Counted from the stretch's first letter, positions 26,155 through 35,641 are shown. The stretch is 64,000 nucleotides of DNA from JAGBWK01 sp964462445 (GCA_964462445.1 CAYWXG010000001.1:1-64000); one strand, 5' to 3'. Notes: generated from the letters alone by a model not told the origin. Numbers and translations are program-made.

Positions 26155-26190
26155 AGCGAAGCAAACATTCTTTGGAATGTTTGCTTCGCT
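26155..26190. terminator. 16-bp perfect hairpin after the FadL-type gene
   Basis: AGCGAAGCAAACATTC (26155-26170), loop TTTG, and its exact complement 26175-26190. The stem is unusually long and flawless but lacks a T-run on either side, so it may be a processing signal or a binding site as well as a terminator. Confidence 0.7.
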
Positions 26191-26273
26191 ATCGCATAAA
26201 AAATATCACTATCGAGAACCACTCCTAACAATAGAAATTTGAGCGATAAGCGCAAATAACAAAGAAAAAGGCA

Positions 26274-28265
26274 ATGGAGCCTGAATTGAATAATATAGAC
26301 CTTGACAATCCTGAGTTTCAGGACATATGGAGATTAATCCGTCATACGAATCATCCGGTGTTTATGACCGGACGAGCAGGGACGGGAAAGTCGACATTCC
26401 TAAAATATATCACTCGCAATACAACGAAAAAGCATGTAGTACTTGCTCCAACCGGTATTGCTGCGGTGAATGTAGGAGGAGTGACGATGCACTCTTTTTT
26501 TAAAATTCCGTTCAAACCATTGCTCCCCGATGATCCGGAGTTTGCTATCGACCGATTGAGAAAACGCCTAAAATATAGCAAGCAACAGATAAAACTCATA
26601 AAAGAGCTTGAGCTTATTATTATAGATGAAATATCGATGGTGAGAGCCGATATACTCGACTTTATAGACAAGATACTACGAGTGTATTCAGGGAATATGC
26701 GAGCCCCTTTTGGAGGGAAGCAATTGCTGTTGGTAGGTGATATATTTCAATTGGAGCCGGTCGTGACAGCGGATATGCGCGATGTGCTACGCATGTACTA
26801 TCCCAATTCATATTTCTTTTCAGCGAGTGTTTTTGCACGTCTTTCGCTTGTGCAGATAGAGCTTAGGAAGGTGTATCGACAGCAAAATGCAGAATTTGTA
26901 GCGATGCTCGACAGATTTCGCACCGGCTCGCCAACAAAGACCGACTTGATGCAACTAAATTCGCGAGTTAATGCACCGGTTGCCGATGATGATTTTGTGA
27001 TGACACTTGCTACACGTCGTGATATGGTAGATAGCATCAACGACAGCCATTTATCGCAGTTGAAATCCAAGTCGATAATCTACACCGGGGAGATAAATGA
27101 TGAATTCCCGGAAAATGCGTTGCCTACACCCAAAGAACTTGAATTGAAAGTTGGGGCACAAGTGGTGTTTGTCAGAAACGACCGCGACAAGCGATGGGTG
27201 AATGGCACTATCGGGAAGGTGTATAGTGCAACGGTCAATAAACTTGAAATTGAATTTGAAGATGGTGCACGCCATGTGATAGAGCGTGAGGTGTGGGAAA
27301 ACATAGAATATAAATACAACGAAAAGAAGAAGAGTGTCGATGAAAAGTTGATAGGGACCTATACGCAATATCCCGTAAGATTGGCATGGGCTCTGACCAT
27401 TCATAAAAGTCAGGGGCTGACTTTCAATAAAGTAATTATCGACGTGGGTCGAGGCGCATTTTCCGGGGGACAGACCTACGTGGCATTGAGCCGTAGCACC
27501 TCATTGGAGGGATTGACATTACAGAGCCCGGTCAATGAGCGGGATGTATTTGTCAGTGCTGCGGTGTCAAATTTCTCGCGTCAGAGCAATAATAGAGCAT
27601 TGATAGCAACAGCACTCGAACAAGCAAAAGCCGATGACAATTTTGCAGAGGCAGCCAAGAAGTTTGATAAAGGAGAATATAGTGAAGCCATTAATAAATT
27701 TGCGATAGGTCAACAGACGCGAAATGAATTTAGTCGCCTACCGGTGCAACGATTGTTGGCGCAGAAGCTATACCGTCTTGGAAAATTGCAAGAGGAAGTT
27801 GACAGGCTTAATGAAGTTATTAAAAAACAACAGACACGCTTCGATCAACTTGCCGAAGAATATATATCAATGGGCTGTGATTGCCTCGAAGAATTGGAGG
27901 ATATAACGGCGGCACTTGCCAATTTTGATAAAGCACTATCAATCTCCCCGGATAATATAAAAGCACTTGAATGGAAAGGGGAAACATTTACAAGAGCACA
28001 ATTATATTACGATGCAAAAGATGTGTACAACAAGTTGCTTGAAATAGATTCAAAGAATCTGACAGCATTGTTGCGTTTGGCAGAATTTGCGATAGAGGAG
28101 GGGGATGATTATGTCGCGTTGGATCGCTTGCTTATAGCTGTGAAACATTACCCCACGAAGTCGAGAGTGTATAAACTTATGGCTCGCATTTATGATAATA
28201 TCGGCGACGAATCGGCTGCCGACTATTATCGCGATTTGGAGAAAAAGTATAAGAATAAGAAATAA
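26274..28265 (+). CDS. PIF1/RecD-type helicase with C-terminal TPRs
   Basis: 663 residues. The helicase part has Walker A TGRAGTGKSTFLKYI (about 32-46), Walker B LIIIDEISMVRADI, GKQLLLVGDIFQLEPV, and the superfamily 1 motif LAWALTIHKSQGLTFNKVIIDVG with YVALSRSTSLEGL. From about residue 450 the sequence changes to tetratricopeptide repeats such as AEEYISMGCDCLEELEDITA and ALANFDKALSISPDNIKALE. PIF1-type enzymes unwind DNA 5' to 3' at forks, R-loops or G-quadruplexes; the repeats probably bind a partner. mutS2 follows after 23 bases, so the two DNA-maintenance genes are likely co-transcribed. Confidence 0.9.
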   Translation: MEPELNNIDLDNPEFQDIWRLIRHTNHPVFMTGRAGTGKSTFLKYITRNTTKKHVVLAPTGIAAVNVGGVTMHSFFKIPFKPLLPDDPEFAIDRLRKRLKYSKQQIKLIKELELIIIDEISMVRADILDFIDKILRVYSGNMRAPFGGKQLLLVGDIFQLEPVVTADMRDVLRMYYPNSYFFSASVFARLSLVQIELRKVYRQQNAEFVAMLDRFRTGSPTKTDLMQLNSRVNAPVADDDFVMTLATRRDMVDSINDSHLSQLKSKSIIYTGEINDEFPENALPTPKELELKVGAQVVFVRNDRDKRWVNGTIGKVYSATVNKLEIEFEDGARHVIEREVWENIEYKYNEKKKSVDEKLIGTYTQYPVRLAWALTIHKSQGLTFNKVIIDVGRGAFSGGQTYVALSRSTSLEGLTLQSPVNERDVFVSAAVSNFSRQSNNRALIATALEQAKADDNFAEAAKKFDKGEYSEAINKFAIGQQTRNEFSRLPVQRLLAQKLYRLGKLQEEVDRLNEVIKKQQTRFDQLAEEYISMGCDCLEELEDITAALANFDKALSISPDNIKALEWKGETFTRAQLYYDAKDVYNKLLEIDSKNLTALLRLAEFAIEEGDDYVALDRLLIAVKHYPTKSRVYKLMARIYDNIGDESAADYYRDLEKKYKNKK

Positions 28266-28288
28266 ACTACGAAACGAAAGAATCAACC

Positions 28289-30745
28289 GTGACGTATCCC
28301 GAAATATTTGAGAAGAAAATAGGATTTGACGCAGTCAGAAGAGAGATTGTGAAACTTTGCCTAAGTAATGGCGCATGCCGAGTGGCAGAAGCGCAATTGC
28401 GATTTAGCAAAGATATCAGCATTATCGAAAGGGGCTTGCGGAGTGTCGATGAGATGGTTAAAATCTTATCAAGTGATGTTGCATTCCCCCTCAGTGCCAC
28501 AGGTAATGTGAGCGAATTATTATCGCGAGTGAGAGTGGAAGGAACCTTCCTCAGCGCCGAAGAATTGAATGTGGTAAATAACTCCTTGATAACATCGATA
28601 TCAATAGCTGAGTTCTTTGCCAATGCGATGCAAGATGGAGAGACCCCATATCCAACGCTGACTCAAATAGTGGCAGGAATAGAGCGTTTTGACTCTGTTT
28701 CAGCAACGATTAGTCGTAGTGTTGACCGCTTTGGGGAGGTTAAAGATTCAGCTTCAGCAGAATTGTCGCTGATACGTAGACAGTTACAACAGACACAGGC
28801 ATCTATTTCGTCAGTGATGCGGAGGGTTATATCTCGTGCCGTAGAAAGTGGCTATTTGGAGGCTGATGCAACGGCAGTTGTGCGCGACGGGCGCTTGGTG
28901 CTTCCGGTGTCGCCGATGCATAAACGACATATCAATGGTATAGTTCACGATGAGTCGGCATCGGGTAAGACCTATTTCATAGAGCCGGCAGAGATGGTGG
29001 AGGCCAACAACCGCATACGCGAGTTGCAGATAGAAGAGCGCCGCGAGATTACACGCATATTGAAGGAAATCACAGCGTCGATACGTCCGGAAATAGAACC
29101 AATGACGTTGACAATGGAAGTAATTGCCGAGGTGGATTTTATTCATGCCAAGGCGCTTTATGCACGCAGAGTAGATGCTCATATGCCGCATTTGAGCAAA
29201 GATACCGAGTTGGAATGGTATCATGCCGTACACCCTGTATTGCTCTTGTCGCTCGAAAGTCACGGTAAGAAAATAGTTCCGTTGGATATCACGTTGTCGT
29301 CGAAGAATCGTATTTTGATAATATCGGGTCCGAATGCCGGAGGAAAGTCGGTGTGCTTAAAGACAGTAGGTATTGTTCAATATATGATGCAGTGTGGCAT
29401 GCTTCCCACGCTATATGAAAATTCGCATGTAGGTATTTTCGACAGCATTTTTATAGATATCGGTGATGACCAATCGATAGAGGATGACCTCAGTACATAT
29501 AGCTCGCATCTTCGCAACATGAAATATTTCCTACAACATGGGAATAAACGCACTTTGACGCTTATCGACGAGTTTGGCGGAGGAACAGAGCCTATAATCG
29601 GAGGCGCAATAGCGCAAGCAATTCTCAAGGACTTCAATAGTAAGGGGATGTGGGGCGTAATCACTACCCACTATCAGAATTTAAAAAACTTTGCAGAGGA
29701 TACCCCCGGACTAATTAATGGGTCGATGCTCTATGACCGACATCTAATGCAACCATTGTTTAAATTGCATATCGGTAATCCGGGTAGCTCATTTGCAATC
29801 GAGATAGCGCGAAAAACGGGACTCCCTATGAGTATAATAAATGATGCGGAAGAGATTGCCGGGTCGGATTATGTAAAGATGGATCGCTATCTGCTTGATA
29901 TTGCTCGCGACAAACGCTATTGGGAACATAAACGCGACACAATAAAGCAAAAAGAGAAAAAGATAGATACGCTAATCCACAATTACGAGCAAGATGCATC
30001 GACATTGCGCGATAAGCGTAAAGAAATTATAGCACAGGCGCGTACGGAAGCGCAACGTATCCTTGACAGCAGTAACGCCACAATCGAACGCACAATTCGT
30101 GAAATTAAAAATTCACAAGCCGAGCGAGAGCGAACCAAGGCGGCACGCATGCAGATGAATCGTGAAAAGATGGCATTGATGAACGAAAAAGATGGTGATG
30201 AGCCGGAGATTCTAAATCGACATCGCAACAAGATCAAGAAATCCAAAACTGAGGAAGTTGCAGTTGCCAAGGTGGAAGAGCCATTAAAAGTAGGAGATAA
30301 TGTAAAACTCGATGGGCAAACTACTGTGGGTACAATCTTGGAGTTGAGTGGTCGGCGCGCGGTGGTTAATTTCGGTGCAATCAAGACTACTGTGGAATTG
30401 TCGCGATTGAAACGAACGATAGCCAAACCGCAGTCGGTGGCGCGAGAGGCTTCATTTGTCAGTGCGGCGACAACCGATGCCATGCGCAAACGTCAACTTG
30501 CATTTAGCAATGAGCTTGATGTCAGAGGAATGCGAGTAGATGAGGCTTTGCAGGCATTGACCTATTTTCTTGATGATGCGATACAATTTTCAGCAGGTCG
30601 AGTCAGAATTCTGCATGGGACAGGCACCGGAGCATTGCGAGTGGCAATCCGTCAGATGCTTGACTCTGTTCCGGGAGTTGCTTCCTATCGCGATGAGCAT
30701 GTGCAATTTGGCGGTGCCGGCATCACCGTCGCCGATTTGCGATAG
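28289..30745 (+). CDS. mutS2: MutS2 endonuclease / ribosome-rescue ATPase
   Basis: 818 residues, GTG start at 28289. The ATPase domain has Walker A SGPNAGGKSVCLKTVG (about 346-360), Walker B TLIDEFGGGTEP and the signature DDLSTYSSHLRNM. A coiled coil follows (about 540-640), then a KOW-like segment and the C-terminal Smr nuclease domain with ELDVRGMRVDEAL and ILHGTGTGALR. MutS2 suppresses recombination in some bacteria and splits collided ribosomes in others. It lacks the mismatch-recognition domain of MutS, as expected. It ends convergent to groL with a shared terminator. Confidence 0.95.
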   Translation: MTYPEIFEKKIGFDAVRREIVKLCLSNGACRVAEAQLRFSKDISIIERGLRSVDEMVKILSSDVAFPLSATGNVSELLSRVRVEGTFLSAEELNVVNNSLITSISIAEFFANAMQDGETPYPTLTQIVAGIERFDSVSATISRSVDRFGEVKDSASAELSLIRRQLQQTQASISSVMRRVISRAVESGYLEADATAVVRDGRLVLPVSPMHKRHINGIVHDESASGKTYFIEPAEMVEANNRIRELQIEERREITRILKEITASIRPEIEPMTLTMEVIAEVDFIHAKALYARRVDAHMPHLSKDTELEWYHAVHPVLLLSLESHGKKIVPLDITLSSKNRILIISGPNAGGKSVCLKTVGIVQYMMQCGMLPTLYENSHVGIFDSIFIDIGDDQSIEDDLSTYSSHLRNMKYFLQHGNKRTLTLIDEFGGGTEPIIGGAIAQAILKDFNSKGMWGVITTHYQNLKNFAEDTPGLINGSMLYDRHLMQPLFKLHIGNPGSSFAIEIARKTGLPMSIINDAEEIAGSDYVKMDRYLLDIARDKRYWEHKRDTIKQKEKKIDTLIHNYEQDASTLRDKRKEIIAQARTEAQRILDSSNATIERTIREIKNSQAERERTKAARMQMNREKMALMNEKDGDEPEILNRHRNKIKKSKTEEVAVAKVEEPLKVGDNVKLDGQTTVGTILELSGRRAVVNFGAIKTTVELSRLKRTIAKPQSVAREASFVSAATTDAMRKRQLAFSNELDVRGMRVDEALQALTYFLDDAIQFSAGRVRILHGTGTGALRVAIRQMLDSVPGVASYRDEHVQFGGAGITVADLR

Positions 30746-30770
30746 ATTATCACGAAATAAAGACAAAACA

Positions 30771-30809
30771 AAAGCCTCGGAGTCAGCAATGATGCTCCGA
30801 GGCTTTTTT
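30771..30809. terminator. Bidirectional terminator between mutS2 and groL
   Basis: 12-bp stem AAAGCCTCGGAG (30771-30782) with CTCCGAGGCTTT (30795-30806), followed by further T to 30809. On the minus strand the stem is followed by TTGTTTTGTC, so it may also end the groL transcript. Confidence 0.88.
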
Positions 30810-30859
30810 GTAGATTTGGGAAAAAGTCTTTCCCTCTAATAGCTTTATAGAATGGAAGA

Positions 30860-32497
30860 TTACATCATTCCGCCCATTCCACCCATTCCGGGTGCAGGCA
30901 TTGCGGGAGCGGGATTTTCTTCTTTCTTGTCGGCGATAACGCATTCGGTAGTGAGGAACATACCGGCGATAGAAGCAGCGTTTTCAAGTGCAACGCGTGT
31001 AACCTTGGCTGGGTCGATAACACCGGCAGCCAATAGGTTTTCAAACTCTCCTGTGCGAGCGTTGTAGCCGAAATCGTCGGTTCCTTCTTTCACTTTTTGC
31101 ACGATAACTGCACCTTCTGCTCCTGCATTTGCAACAATCTGGCGGAGCGGTTCTTCAATTGCACGTTTGATGATGTGGATACCGGTAGTTTCATCTTCAT
31201 TGTCGCCCTTCATACCTTCGAGAGATGCAGTAGCGCGTATGTAGGCTACACCACCACCTGCAACGATACCTTCAGCGATAGCTGCGCGAGTAGCGCTCAA
31301 TGCATCGTCCACACGGTCTTTTTTCTCTTTCATTTCAACTTCAGAGGGAGCACCGATGTGGAGCACTGCTACGCCACCTGCCAATTTAGCAAGACGTTCT
31401 TGAAGTTTCTCTTTGTCGTAGTCGCTCTTAGTTTGCTCGATTTGAGCTTTGATTTGAGCTACGCGAGCTGCGATAGCGTCCTTATCTCCGGCGCCGTCAA
31501 CGAGGGTAGTGTTTTCTTTGTTGACTGTAGCTTTGTCGGCAGTACCGAGCAAGTCGAGAGTTGCACCATCGAGTTTCATCCCTTTTTCTTCAGAGATAAC
31601 TACACCACCGGTCAAGATAGCGATATCTTCGAGCATTTCTTTGCGACGGTCGCCAAAGCCGGGTGCTTTAACAGCACATACTTTCAATGAACCACGCAAA
31701 CGGTTGACAACCAATGTAGCCAATGCTTCAGAATCAACATCTTCAGCGATGATAAGCAATGGACGACCGCTTTGAGCTACGGGCTCGAGTACGGGGAGAA
31801 GGTCTTTGAAGTTAGATATTTTTTTGTCGTAGAGGAGGATGAACGGACGTTCCATTTCGCACTCCATCTTTTCGGTGTTGGTCATAAAGTAGGGAGAGAT
31901 GTAGCCACGGTCGAATTGCATACCTTCAACAACGTCAACGGTTGTTTCGGTGCCTTTAGCTTCGTCAACAGTGATAACGCCTTCTTTTTTCACTTTCTTC
32001 ATAGCTTCAGCAATGAGGCAGCCGATTTTTTCGTCGTTGTTGGCTGATATGCGAGCTACGTCCTCGATTTTCTTGAAATCGTCACCAACCTCTTGGCTTT
32101 GAGCTTTGATTGATTCAACAACTGTTGCAACAGCTTTGTCGATACCACGCTTGATGTCCATAGGATTAGCGCCGGCAGCTACGTTTTTCAAGCCTACGTT
32201 GATGATAGCTTGAGCGAGTACGGTAGCAGTAGTAGTACCATCACCGGCGTCGTCACCGGTCTTTGAAGCTACTTCTTTAACGAGCTGTGCGCCCATGTTT
32301 TGGAACGGGTCTTCCAACTCAACTTCACGAGCTACACTAACGCCATCTTTAGTGATGTGGGGAGCACCGAATTTTTTCTCAATGATGACATTGCGACCTT
32401 TCGGACCGAGAGTCACTTTTACAGCATCGGCAAGAGCATCGACACCCTTTTTGAGTTCTTCGCGTGCTTTAATATCAAATTTTATTTCTTTAGCCAT
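30860..32497 (-). CDS. groL: Chaperonin GroEL (60 kDa)
   Basis: ATP-driven protein-folding ring; 545 residues. Signatures are VTLGPKGRNVIIEKKFGAP, GDGTTTATVLAQAI (ATP site), AAVEEGIVAGGG-type motif seen here as AAIAEGIVAGGGVAYIR, and the flexible C-terminal tail ending in GGMGGMM. It lies 42 bases after groS on the same strand and is transcribed with it. Codon choice differs from neighbours in the way expected for a highly expressed gene. Confidence 0.99.
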   Translation of the reverse strand: MAKEIKFDIKAREELKKGVDALADAVKVTLGPKGRNVIIEKKFGAPHITKDGVSVAREVELEDPFQNMGAQLVKEVASKTGDDAGDGTTTATVLAQAIINVGLKNVAAGANPMDIKRGIDKAVATVVESIKAQSQEVGDDFKKIEDVARISANNDEKIGCLIAEAMKKVKKEGVITVDEAKGTETTVDVVEGMQFDRGYISPYFMTNTEKMECEMERPFILLYDKKISNFKDLLPVLEPVAQSGRPLLIIAEDVDSEALATLVVNRLRGSLKVCAVKAPGFGDRRKEMLEDIAILTGGVVISEEKGMKLDGATLDLLGTADKATVNKENTTLVDGAGDKDAIAARVAQIKAQIEQTKSDYDKEKLQERLAKLAGGVAVLHIGAPSEVEMKEKKDRVDDALSATRAAIAEGIVAGGGVAYIRATASLEGMKGDNEDETTGIHIIKRAIEEPLRQIVANAGAEGAVIVQKVKEGTDDFGYNARTGEFENLLAAGVIDPAKVTRVALENAASIAGMFLTTECVIADKKEENPAPAMPAPGMGGMGGMM

Positions 32498-32539
32498 AAT
32501 CTATGTCGTATTAATAGTTAATCTTGATAATTTTTTAAA

Positions 32540-32812
32540 TTATTCGCAGATGGCGAGAATGTCGCTTTGGCGCATGATGAGGTATTTGTTGCCGTCAACT
32601 TCGATTTCTGTGCCGGCATATTTACCATAGAGTACAGTGTCACCTTCTTTTACTATCATTTCTTCCTCTTTAGTGCCGTTGCCGGTGGCAAGAACGGTGC
32701 CTTTTAACGGTTTTTCTTTGGCTGAGTCGGGGATGATGATGCCTGAAACTGTCACTTCTTCTGCCGCGCAAGGATTGATGAGTACGCGGTCGGCTAAGGG
32801 TTTAATCTTCAT
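32540..32812 (-). CDS. groS: Co-chaperonin GroES (10 kDa)
   Basis: 90 residues: MKIKPLADRVLINPCAAEE, the mobile loop VSGIIIPDSAKEKPLKGTV, GDTVLYGKYAGTEIEVDG and YLIMRQSDILAI. Forms the heptameric lid of GroEL. First gene of the groSL unit. The 183 bases before it hold a promoter overlapped by an inverted repeat, so heat-shock or stress control by a repressor is plausible. Confidence 0.98.
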   Translation of the reverse strand: MKIKPLADRVLINPCAAEEVTVSGIIIPDSAKEKPLKGTVLATGNGTKEEEMIVKEGDTVLYGKYAGTEIEVDGNKYLIMRQSDILAICE

Positions 32813-32895
32813 TTTGATTATATTTTAGATGTTGTTAATTTTAAATGTTGATTGACTATGAGTGTCAACGATTATTTTAATAGCACAATGTGTGC

Positions 32896-32927
32896 CAAAC
32901 TATATTTTGTCAGTATAAAATGACAAA
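32896..32927 (-). promoter_or_regulatory. Putative groSL promoter
   Basis: On the minus strand TTTG (32924-32927), 19 bases, then TATAGTTTG (32896-32904), one base longer than TAnnTTTG. The gene starts 84 bases downstream. An alternative TAATTTTG lies at 32990-32997 across the plsC stop. Confidence 0.5.
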
Positions 32928-32929
32928 AT
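32904..32929. promoter_or_regulatory. Inverted repeat over the groSL promoter (candidate operator)
   Basis: ATTTTGTCA (32904-32912) and TGACAAAAT (32921-32929) are exact complements separated by 8 bases. The repeat covers the -33 element and the spacer. The layout resembles the CIRCE operator (9-bp arms, 9-base gap) but the arm sequence is different. Confidence 0.6.
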
Positions 32930-32957
32930 GGCAACATTCATGTCAGAATGTATGCCA
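32929..32957. repeat. Second inverted repeat upstream of groS
   Basis: TGGCAACATTC (32929-32939) pairs with GAATGT plus TGCCA (32946-32957) with one unpaired A at 32952, around the loop ATGTCA. It directly abuts the candidate operator and may be a second regulator site or the end of the plsC transcript. Confidence 0.5.
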
Positions 32958-32995
32958 TTTTATAAAACAATAAAGTTGTAATAAAGTTTGCAAAA

Positions 32996-33712
32996 TTATT
33001 TGTTGAGCCCCGACTCGATAGCTGTGCGCGTCAGGTCCATTACTTCACTGCGAGCAGCCTCGTCGGATGGTGCCGATATTGGCTTGTGGATAGTAAGCAC
33101 GATGTGACCGGGACGTGGCAATTTGCTTGTGCGAGGCATCACCTTAAATGAGCCGTCGATAGTTACCGGAACCAATGGTAGATTAAATTCAAGTGCGAGT
33201 TGGTAGGCCCCTTTCTTGAATGGTCCCATTTCCCCGGTAAACGTACGCGAGCCTTCGGGGAATACGACCAACGACATTCCGTTGCGCAAACGCTCTTTGG
33301 CAGTTTCGATAGTGCTACGAATCGCGGCAGGGGAACTGCGGTCAACAAAAATATGTCCGCACTTATAGCAAGTGTAGCCTACGAGCAGTATCTTGCGCAA
33401 ACTTTTTTTCATCATCCATTTGAAATTATGCCCTAAATATCCGTAGACCGAAAAGATGTCGTAGGCTCCTTGGTGGTTGGCAACAAAAACATAGGATGTC
33501 AGTTTGTCGATGTTCTCTCTACCTTTGACCGATACTCGAACTAATGATAAAAAGCAGAAAATTTTGCCCCAAATCATTGCCGGATAATATCCCCAGAACG
33601 AACCATTACCAATAGCAGTGCCAATTATGATTGTTAAACAAACAAGCACCGTAGTCACTAAAAGCAACGGACACGCGATAAGGATAAAGTAGATGTAATA
33701 TAATACAAGCAT
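32996..33712 (-). CDS. plsC: 1-acyl-sn-glycerol-3-phosphate acyltransferase
   Basis: Adds the second acyl chain to lysophosphatidic acid, giving phosphatidic acid at the inner membrane. 238 residues with an N-terminal membrane segment (about 5-33), the acyltransferase motif VANHQGAYD (N-H-x4-D), a substrate motif VFPEGSRTFTGEMGPFKKG and a late VPVTIDGS. It is the last gene of a tight minus-strand series, 21 bases after glyA. Confidence 0.93.
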   Translation of the reverse strand: MLVLYYIYFILIACPLLLVTTVLVCLTIIIGTAIGNGSFWGYYPAMIWGKIFCFLSLVRVSVKGRENIDKLTSYVFVANHQGAYDIFSVYGYLGHNFKWMMKKSLRKILLVGYTCYKCGHIFVDRSSPAAIRSTIETAKERLRNGMSLVVFPEGSRTFTGEMGPFKKGAYQLALEFNLPLVPVTIDGSFKVMPRTSKLPRPGHIVLTIHKPISAPSDEAARSEVMDLTRTAIESGLNK

Positions 33713-33733
33713 CGGTTGGAACGGATTCTGTTA

Positions 33734-35014
33734 TTAATATGCAAACATTGGGTAATCGTTCATTGTAGCGTTGACTTTTTCGCGAACTGAAGCGATTACT
33801 TTTTCGTTTTCGGGGTTAGAAAGAACGGTGTCGATCATTTCAACGATTTCTCCCATCAACTCTTCTTTAGCACCACGAGTAGTGATTGCAGCAGTACCCA
33901 AACGGATTCCGGAAGTCTGGAACGGAGAACGGCTGTCGAAAGGTACCATATTCTTGTTGGCTGTAATGTCGGCATCAACGAGAACTTTTTCAGCCACTTT
34001 ACCTGTCAATTCGGGGAATTTAGTGCGCAAGTCAACGAGCATGCAGTGGTTGTCAGTACCGCCTGAAATAATCTTATAACCCTTGTCAACAAGAGCTTGA
34101 GCCATAACGGCAGCATTCTTCTTAACTTGAGTTTGATATTCTTTATAAGAGGGTTGCAAAGCTTCGCCGAAAGCTACTGCTTTTGCAGCTACAACGTGTT
34201 CGAGCGGACCTCCTTGTACGCCGGGGAATACTGCCGAGTCGAGAAGTGACGACATCTTGCGAATTACACCCTTCGGTGTTGTTTTGCCCCAAGGGTTGTC
34301 GAAATCTTTACCAAGCAAGATGATACCGCCACGCGGACCACGCAAAGTCTTGTGGGTGGTAGATGTCACGATATGTGCATATTTTACAGGGTTGTCGAGG
34401 AGACCTGCCGCGATAAGACCTGCAGGGTGTGCCATGTCAACCATAAGTATTGCACCGATTTCATCGGCAAGACGACGCATACGTGCGTAGTCCCATTCGC
34501 GAGAGTATGCGCTGGCTCCACCTACGATGAGGCGAGGGCGTTCTCTGCGTGCCACTTCTTCCATTTGGTCATAGTCAACGAGTCCGGTGTCTTCTTTGAC
34601 ATTGTATTCCAATGCTTGGAACATCATACCTGAGAAGTTGACGGGGCTGCCATGTGAAAGGTGTCCGCCATGAGCAAGATTTAATCCGAGGAACTTGTCT
34701 CCGGGACGGAGCACCGACATGAAAACAGCCATGTTGGCTTGAGCTCCGGAGTGGGGTTGTACATTGGCATATTCAGCGCCAAAGATTTCTTTAATGCGGT
34801 CAATGGCCAATTGCTCTGCCTCATCTACTACTTGGCAACCACCGTAGTAGCGATGACCGGGGTATCCTTCAGCGTATTTGTTGGTTAGGCATGAACCCAT
34901 AGCCTGCATTACTTGGTCGCTGACGAAGTTTTCCGATGCAATGAGTTCGATTCCTTTCTTTTGACGATCATACTCGCGAGCAATGATGTCGAAAATAGCT
35001 TTGTCTCTTTCCAT
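33734..35014 (-). CDS. glyA: Serine hydroxymethyltransferase
   Basis: PLP enzyme converting serine and tetrahydrofolate to glycine and methylene-tetrahydrofolate. The start is placed at MERDKAIFDIIAREYDRQKK, giving 426 residues, the normal length; the 14 codons further upstream have no family counterpart. Signatures: ELIASENFVSDQVMQAMGS, NKYAEGYPGHRYYGGC, HGGHLSHG, and the PLP-lysine segment IVTSTTHKTLRGPRGG. It supplies one-carbon units for the purine and pyrimidine pathways and sits downstream of pyrB-pyrI in the same direction. Confidence 0.97.
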   Translation of the reverse strand: MERDKAIFDIIAREYDRQKKGIELIASENFVSDQVMQAMGSCLTNKYAEGYPGHRYYGGCQVVDEAEQLAIDRIKEIFGAEYANVQPHSGAQANMAVFMSVLRPGDKFLGLNLAHGGHLSHGSPVNFSGMMFQALEYNVKEDTGLVDYDQMEEVARRERPRLIVGGASAYSREWDYARMRRLADEIGAILMVDMAHPAGLIAAGLLDNPVKYAHIVTSTTHKTLRGPRGGIILLGKDFDNPWGKTTPKGVIRKMSSLLDSAVFPGVQGGPLEHVVAAKAVAFGEALQPSYKEYQTQVKKNAAVMAQALVDKGYKIISGGTDNHCMLVDLRTKFPELTGKVAEKVLVDADITANKNMVPFDSRSPFQTSGIRLGTAAITTRGAKEELMGEIVEMIDTVLSNPENEKVIASVREKVNATMNDYPMFAY

Positions 35015-35034
35015 TATCTTTTTTACTTTAAAAA

Positions 35035-35604
35035 TTATTTCTTTTTTACGGTCCAACCGAAGTGCCCTATTTGTTCACCTTGGCGGTAATATTTTCCATG
35101 ACTGTAGTTTATAAGCCCTGCCGCTCCGAGGTCAAATGCACCTGTCTGAGGGTCGATGAGGCTTTCATGGGCAATCACGTTGACCACTTCGGCAATGAAC
35201 ATGTCGTGGCTACCGAGTGGCATTATAGTTTTCACTCTACATTCAATGCACAAAGGAGATTCCTCGATGTAAGGGCAGGCTACAGCAACACCTTTGGCCG
35301 GTGTTAATCCTGTTTCTTTCCATTTGTCGAAATCACGTCCCGACTTCACTCCAACCCAATCGGTGGCATGCGCCATAGATTCTGTCGTTAGGTTGATGGT
35401 GAATTGCATATTTTCTTTTATCATAGGATAGCTATGGCGTTCGGGGCGAACTGATATATAGCACATGGCGGGATTGGTGCATATTGTGCCGGTCCACGCC
35501 ACTGTGAGCATGTTGGAATGTTCGATGTCGCTACCGCAAGTAACAATGACTGCCGGCAACGGATATATCATAGTGCCCGGTTTCCAATTTTGTTTATTCG
35601 CCAT
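35035..35604 (-). CDS. Flavin reductase family protein (FMN-binding)
   Basis: 189 residues of the flavin reductase-like FMN-binding split barrel: MIYPLPAVIVTCGSDIEHSN, VAWTGTICTNPAMCYISVRP, and a YPMIKENMQFTINL strand. Such proteins bind FMN and reduce flavins or act as unspecified oxidoreductases. It lies between pyrI (37 bases) and glyA (20 bases), so it is co-expressed with nucleotide and one-carbon genes; the reason is unknown. Confidence 0.88.
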   Translation of the reverse strand: MANKQNWKPGTMIYPLPAVIVTCGSDIEHSNMLTVAWTGTICTNPAMCYISVRPERHSYPMIKENMQFTINLTTESMAHATDWVGVKSGRDFDKWKETGLTPAKGVAVACPYIEESPLCIECRVKTIMPLGSHDMFIAEVVNVIAHESLIDPQTGAFDLGAAGLINYSHGKYYRQGEQIGHFGWTVKKK

Positions 35605-35641
35605 ATCGTTTCGTTATGTTGTGGGTAGAATAGCAGGTCGC

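Noticed and set aside
32904..32929. CIRCE element before groSL
   Set aside because: The geometry is similar, but the arms do not match TTAGCACTC/GAGTGCTAA, so HrcA control is not claimed.
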